This document shows positions 6,084 through 7,742 of a stretch of 7,742 nt of DNA, piece after piece. Each line of letters starts with the position of its first letter. Within the stretch, counting starts at the first letter, position 1. The position numbers and the translations under genes were made by a program. The notes beneath the pieces are model-generated. The model ran no database searches. It was not told the origin of the DNA and worked only from the letters and a program-made list of their open reading frames with translations. Source of the stretch: an uncultured Flavobacteriales bacterium (GTDB lineage: Bacteria; Bacteroidota; Bacteroidia; Palsa-965). The DNA lies in NCBI GenBank assembly GCA_946478675.1, contig CAMLEF010000221.1, positions 1 to 7,742 on the forward strand, written 5' to 3'.

Positions 6084-6711
6084 CAGTGTTTTCTTTTTGA
6101 ATTCCTGCGAAGAAAGCAATGCCTTTCCTGCAAAAAAGAATTTGGCGGAGGATCGTTTACCGTATTACAACACGCCCGATTTCACCGCCAGCTTTTCGGC
6201 GAACGACGGGACTCCGCATTTCATTTCCGATTTTTCTTTCACCGACCAGGACGGCAATACGGTAACGCAAAAGTCGGTCGAAGGAAAAATCCACGTCGCG
6301 GATTTCTTCTTCACCAGCTGTGGAAGCATTTGTCCGCGCATGACGCACAGCATGAAAACCATCGCCGACGCGTTCCCCGGCGACAGCAGTCTCGTTTTGC
6401 TTTCGTATTCCGTCACGCCCTGGATCGACAGCGTTGGACGTTTGCGCGAGTACGCCGCGAAGAACAACATCAACAGCAAACAGTGGCACCTGCTCACCGG
6501 CAGCAAATCGAAGATCTACGACCTCGCGCGCCGTTCCTATTTCGCGGAAGAAGAACCTGGATTTACCAAAGACAGCACGGAATTCCTCCACACCGAACAT
6601 TTCCTGCTCGTCGACAAAAACAAAAGGATTCGCGGCATTTATAACGGAACGCTGCAGACGGAAATGCAGCAGTTGATTGCGGATATCGGGGTATTGGAGA
6701 AGGAGAATTGA
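6028..6711 (+). CDS. SCO1/SenC-family thioredoxin-fold lipoprotein
   Basis: SCO proteins are envelope-anchored thioredoxin-fold proteins that bind copper and help assemble the CuA centre of cytochrome oxidase, or act as thiol reductases. From the ATG at 6028 the product has 227 residues, with a lipoprotein signal ending FFLNSC (Cys27). A GTG at 6052 would give a shorter, equally good signal peptide, so the start is uncertain. The family signature is FTSCGSICPRM (95-105): Cys98 and Cys102 form the CxxxC copper/thiol site. His191 in TEHFLLVD is the expected third ligand. LLSYSVTPWID (124-134) matches the region that reads SVDPxxD in the family. The residue after the first Cys is Gly where Pro is usual. 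The start lies within the preceding gene. No cytochrome oxidase gene is in the window, so the client is unknown and may be the neighbouring lipoproteins. Confidence 0.93.
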   Translation: MDCLAPTPVLLFRIAFLVSSVFFLNSCEESNAFPAKKNLAEDRLPYYNTPDFTASFSANDGTPHFISDFSFTDQDGNTVTQKSVEGKIHVADFFFTSCGSICPRMTHSMKTIADAFPGDSSLVLLSYSVTPWIDSVGRLREYAAKNNINSKQWHLLTGSKSKIYDLARRSYFAEEEPGFTKDSTEFLHTEHFLLVDKNKRIRGIYNGTLQTEMQQLIADIGVLEKEN

Positions 6712-6850
6712 AGATTTTAAAATTGAAGATTCAATATTCTTTGCGGGATGCGTTTGCTTCTATACAGATTAAAATGTTGAAGCAGGAGTCCATGTTCTTT
6801 GGACGCATAGCAGTGCTCAATAAAGAATATTTGAATTTTGAATCTTTCAA
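6707..6850. repeat. Structured intergenic repeat element with imperfect terminal inverted repeats
   Basis: This AT-rich stretch between the SCO gene and the last lipoprotein gene folds back on itself. AATATTCTTT (6733-6742) is the exact complement of AAAGAATATT (6822-6831), and the pairing continues outwards with one bulge to about 6726 and 6839. A looser outer match joins ATTGAAGATT (6707-6716) to GAATCTTTCAAT (6840-6851). Inside are ATGC (6748-6751) / GCAT (6805-6808), a TGCTTC (6755-6760) / GAAGCA (6779-6784) hairpin and a GTCCA (6788-6792) / TGGAC (6800-6804) hairpin, giving a two-armed cloverleaf-like plan. It resembles a non-autonomous or REP-like element. It extends the SCO gene's 3' end and could act as an attenuator or an mRNA-stability structure. 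Confidence 0.55.
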
Positions 6851-6872
6851 TCATCGAAGCTACATTCGGTGC

Positions 6873-7448
6873 ATGAAGCTGCCGATTCTCCTGGTGATTG
6901 CAATTGTAACTCTTGCATCGTGCGACAATAAGCCGCCGCAGTATTTGTTTCCTTATACCATTAAAGACTCCGTCATTTCGCAAACACTTTCACATGATTC
7001 ACTGGTGCTGGCTTTCGCGGAAAAACCGGCGGGAGAAAAATGGTTTGTCGAATACGGGGTCTACGGAAACACCGGCAATGAAGAGATCACCGGCAATGCA
7101 CTTCCCGTTTTTGAAGTGAAGAACAATCGTATCGCCATTCCCGTACACATCCCCGATTCGATCAACACCGATACGCTTTTCGTTTTCCTGCGCGCCGCTC
7201 CGGAAGATGGTTTGTACTTCGAGAAAATTCCCGGTGGCTATAAATTCTTCGCGCCTCCGCGCTACATGCAGCATGCAGATCATCGCCAGCATCTCATTCC
7301 CTCCGCACGCTCACGCAATCTGTATCGCATTCCCGATTCGCTCATCAATGGGCCCGACTCTGCGTACTACCATAAAAAAGTGCAGGAGTTCCTCCGCGAC
7401 AGCCTGTGGCAGCACGATCCGCTTCCCGCCGCTCCCGGACAAATTTGA
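6873..7448 (+). CDS. Small lipoprotein, function unknown
   Basis: From the ATG at 6873 it encodes 191 residues. The start is set by the signal peptide MKLPILLVIAIVTLASC, a clean lipobox with Cys17. The frame is open further upstream to a TTG at 6708, but that stretch runs through the structured repeat and lacks protein-like character. The mature part is soluble. It has a likely beta-rich region at about 25-125 (SLVLAFAE, WFVEYGVYG, RIAIPVHIPD, TLFVFLRAA) and a helical tail at about 150-185. A His cluster at RYMQHADHRQH (130-140) could bind a metal, but this is only a suggestion. I do not recognise the family. It is the fourth consecutive lipoprotein on this strand, 161 bases after the SCO gene, and may belong to the same operon or have its own promoter within or after the repeat. 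It converges with purT. Confidence 0.82.
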   Translation: MKLPILLVIAIVTLASCDNKPPQYLFPYTIKDSVISQTLSHDSLVLAFAEKPAGEKWFVEYGVYGNTGNEEITGNALPVFEVKNNRIAIPVHIPDSINTDTLFVFLRAAPEDGLYFEKIPGGYKFFAPPRYMQHADHRQHLIPSARSRNLYRIPDSLINGPDSAYYHKKVQEFLRDSLWQHDPLPAAPGQI

Positions 7449-7450
7449 CA

Positions 7451-7514
7451 GTCGGTCAGTTGTCGGTTGTCGGTCATTCACAAAAGACCGAACGACCGAC
7501 AACCGACTGACCGA
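7451..7514. repeat. Imperfect palindrome built from GTCGGT units; possible bidirectional terminator
   Basis: The left arm (7452-7475) repeats TCGGT/GTCGGTT units in tandem, and the right arm (7486-7514) carries the complementary ACCGAC units. They pair over about 20 bases with a two-base bulge, for example TCGGTCAG (7452-7459) with CTGACCGA (7507-7514). It begins three bases after the stop of the last lipoprotein gene and lies 69 bases from the end of purT, between convergent genes. That position suits a two-way terminator or mRNA 3' barrier, but there is no T-run. The tandem-within-palindrome structure suggests a dispersed repeat. Confidence 0.6.
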
Positions 7515-7583
7515 ATTACCGAATGCCCGGAATGTTTCCAGAAAAATGCAATCGCCGCGGATCTCCTGCAATCGCAGGTGGCA

Positions 7584-7742
7584 TCAATGTACTTTAACCT
7601 TCGCAGCCACCGACTTCGCCTTATCTACCACAAGTCGAATATCACTGCCAACTTTATCCCACGCCAGCGCAACGGCCATGCGGCGATACGGGCGCGTCAC
7701 GGGTTTGCCGAAAACTTTCACGTCGACGAGCGGTTCGTTGAG
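7584..7742 (-). CDS. purT: Formate-dependent phosphoribosylglycinamide formyltransferase PurT, C-terminal part
   Basis: Only the last 52 codons and the TGA stop (7586-7584) are inside the window; the gene continues beyond 7742. PurT is the ATP-grasp enzyme that uses formate and ATP to make formylglycinamide ribonucleotide in cytoplasmic purine synthesis, the folate-independent alternative to PurN. The visible tail carries the family's C-terminal signature: VKVFGKPVTRPYRRMAVALA, then a D-x2-GSDI stretch and a final helix KAKSVAAKVKVH. PurT and the related PurK share this ATP-grasp C-terminal domain. The GKP-x-RP-x-RRM-x-VALA wording fits PurT better, but the catalytic part is not visible. A small hairpin, CCTGC-AATC-GCAGG (7565-7578), lies just past its stop without a T-run. 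Confidence 0.88.
   Translation of the reverse strand, partial: LNEPLVDVKVFGKPVTRPYRRMAVALAWDKVGSDIRLVVDKAKSVAAKVKVH

Noticed and set aside
6708..6872. Upstream extension of the last lipoprotein gene to a TTG at 6708
   Set aside because: It would bury a clean lipoprotein signal peptide 55 residues inside the protein and reads through a structured repeat.
7565..7578. Small hairpin after purT as an intrinsic terminator
   Set aside because: The stem is only five base pairs and no T-run follows on the purT strand.
1..7742. CRISPR array, tRNA, rRNA or transposase
   Set aside because: No regularly spaced direct repeats of CRISPR type, no tRNA T-arm/CCA pattern and no transposase-like protein was found on either strand.

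Overview
The window looks like chromosomal DNA of a Bacteroidota bacterium, probably a Chitinophagales or Sphingobacteriales relative. The evidence is a TonB-dependent receptor with the N-terminal carboxypeptidase-regulatory-like domain usual in this phylum, four consecutive short lipoprotein-type signal peptides, a YHYH-domain lipoprotein whose Cys is followed by KKDD (a Bacteroidota surface-export type signal), weak or absent Shine-Dalgarno sequences, and intergenic spaces filled with palindromic dispersed-type repeats. Taxonomy is inferred from gene content only.

Layout. Positions 1-61 are a perfect 20-bp inverted repeat. Three minus-strand genes follow: a small three-helix membrane protein (84-368), an acidic cytoplasmic protein of unknown function (440-961), and a 764-residue TonB-dependent receptor (1042-3336). 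One arm of the first repeat recurs just after the receptor's stop codon. A 108-bp divergent region (3337-3444) separates the receptor from dprA (3445-4545, plus strand), the DNA-processing protein of natural transformation. dprA is followed by a 9-bp tandem repeat and a 19-bp perfect hairpin with a T-run, which probably acts as its terminator.

The most interesting part is 4730-7448, a plus-strand run of four predicted lipoproteins: a YHYH-domain protein, a MORN-type repeat protein with an exact 24-residue period, a SCO1/SenC-family thiol/copper protein, and an unrecognised lipoprotein. The first three overlap in series by 29 and 56 bases, so they are probably co-transcribed and translationally coupled. 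The fourth lies beyond a 140-bp structured repeat. Because SCO proteins handle copper and YHYH proteins are rich in His and Tyr, the run could be an envelope metal-handling or redox module. That function is inference; only the gene layout and motifs are seen directly.

The window closes with a palindromic repeat (7451-7514) between convergent genes and the last 52 codons of purT on the minus strand (7584-7742), which continues past the window end. I found no tRNA, rRNA, CRISPR array, transposase, integrase or known defence gene.
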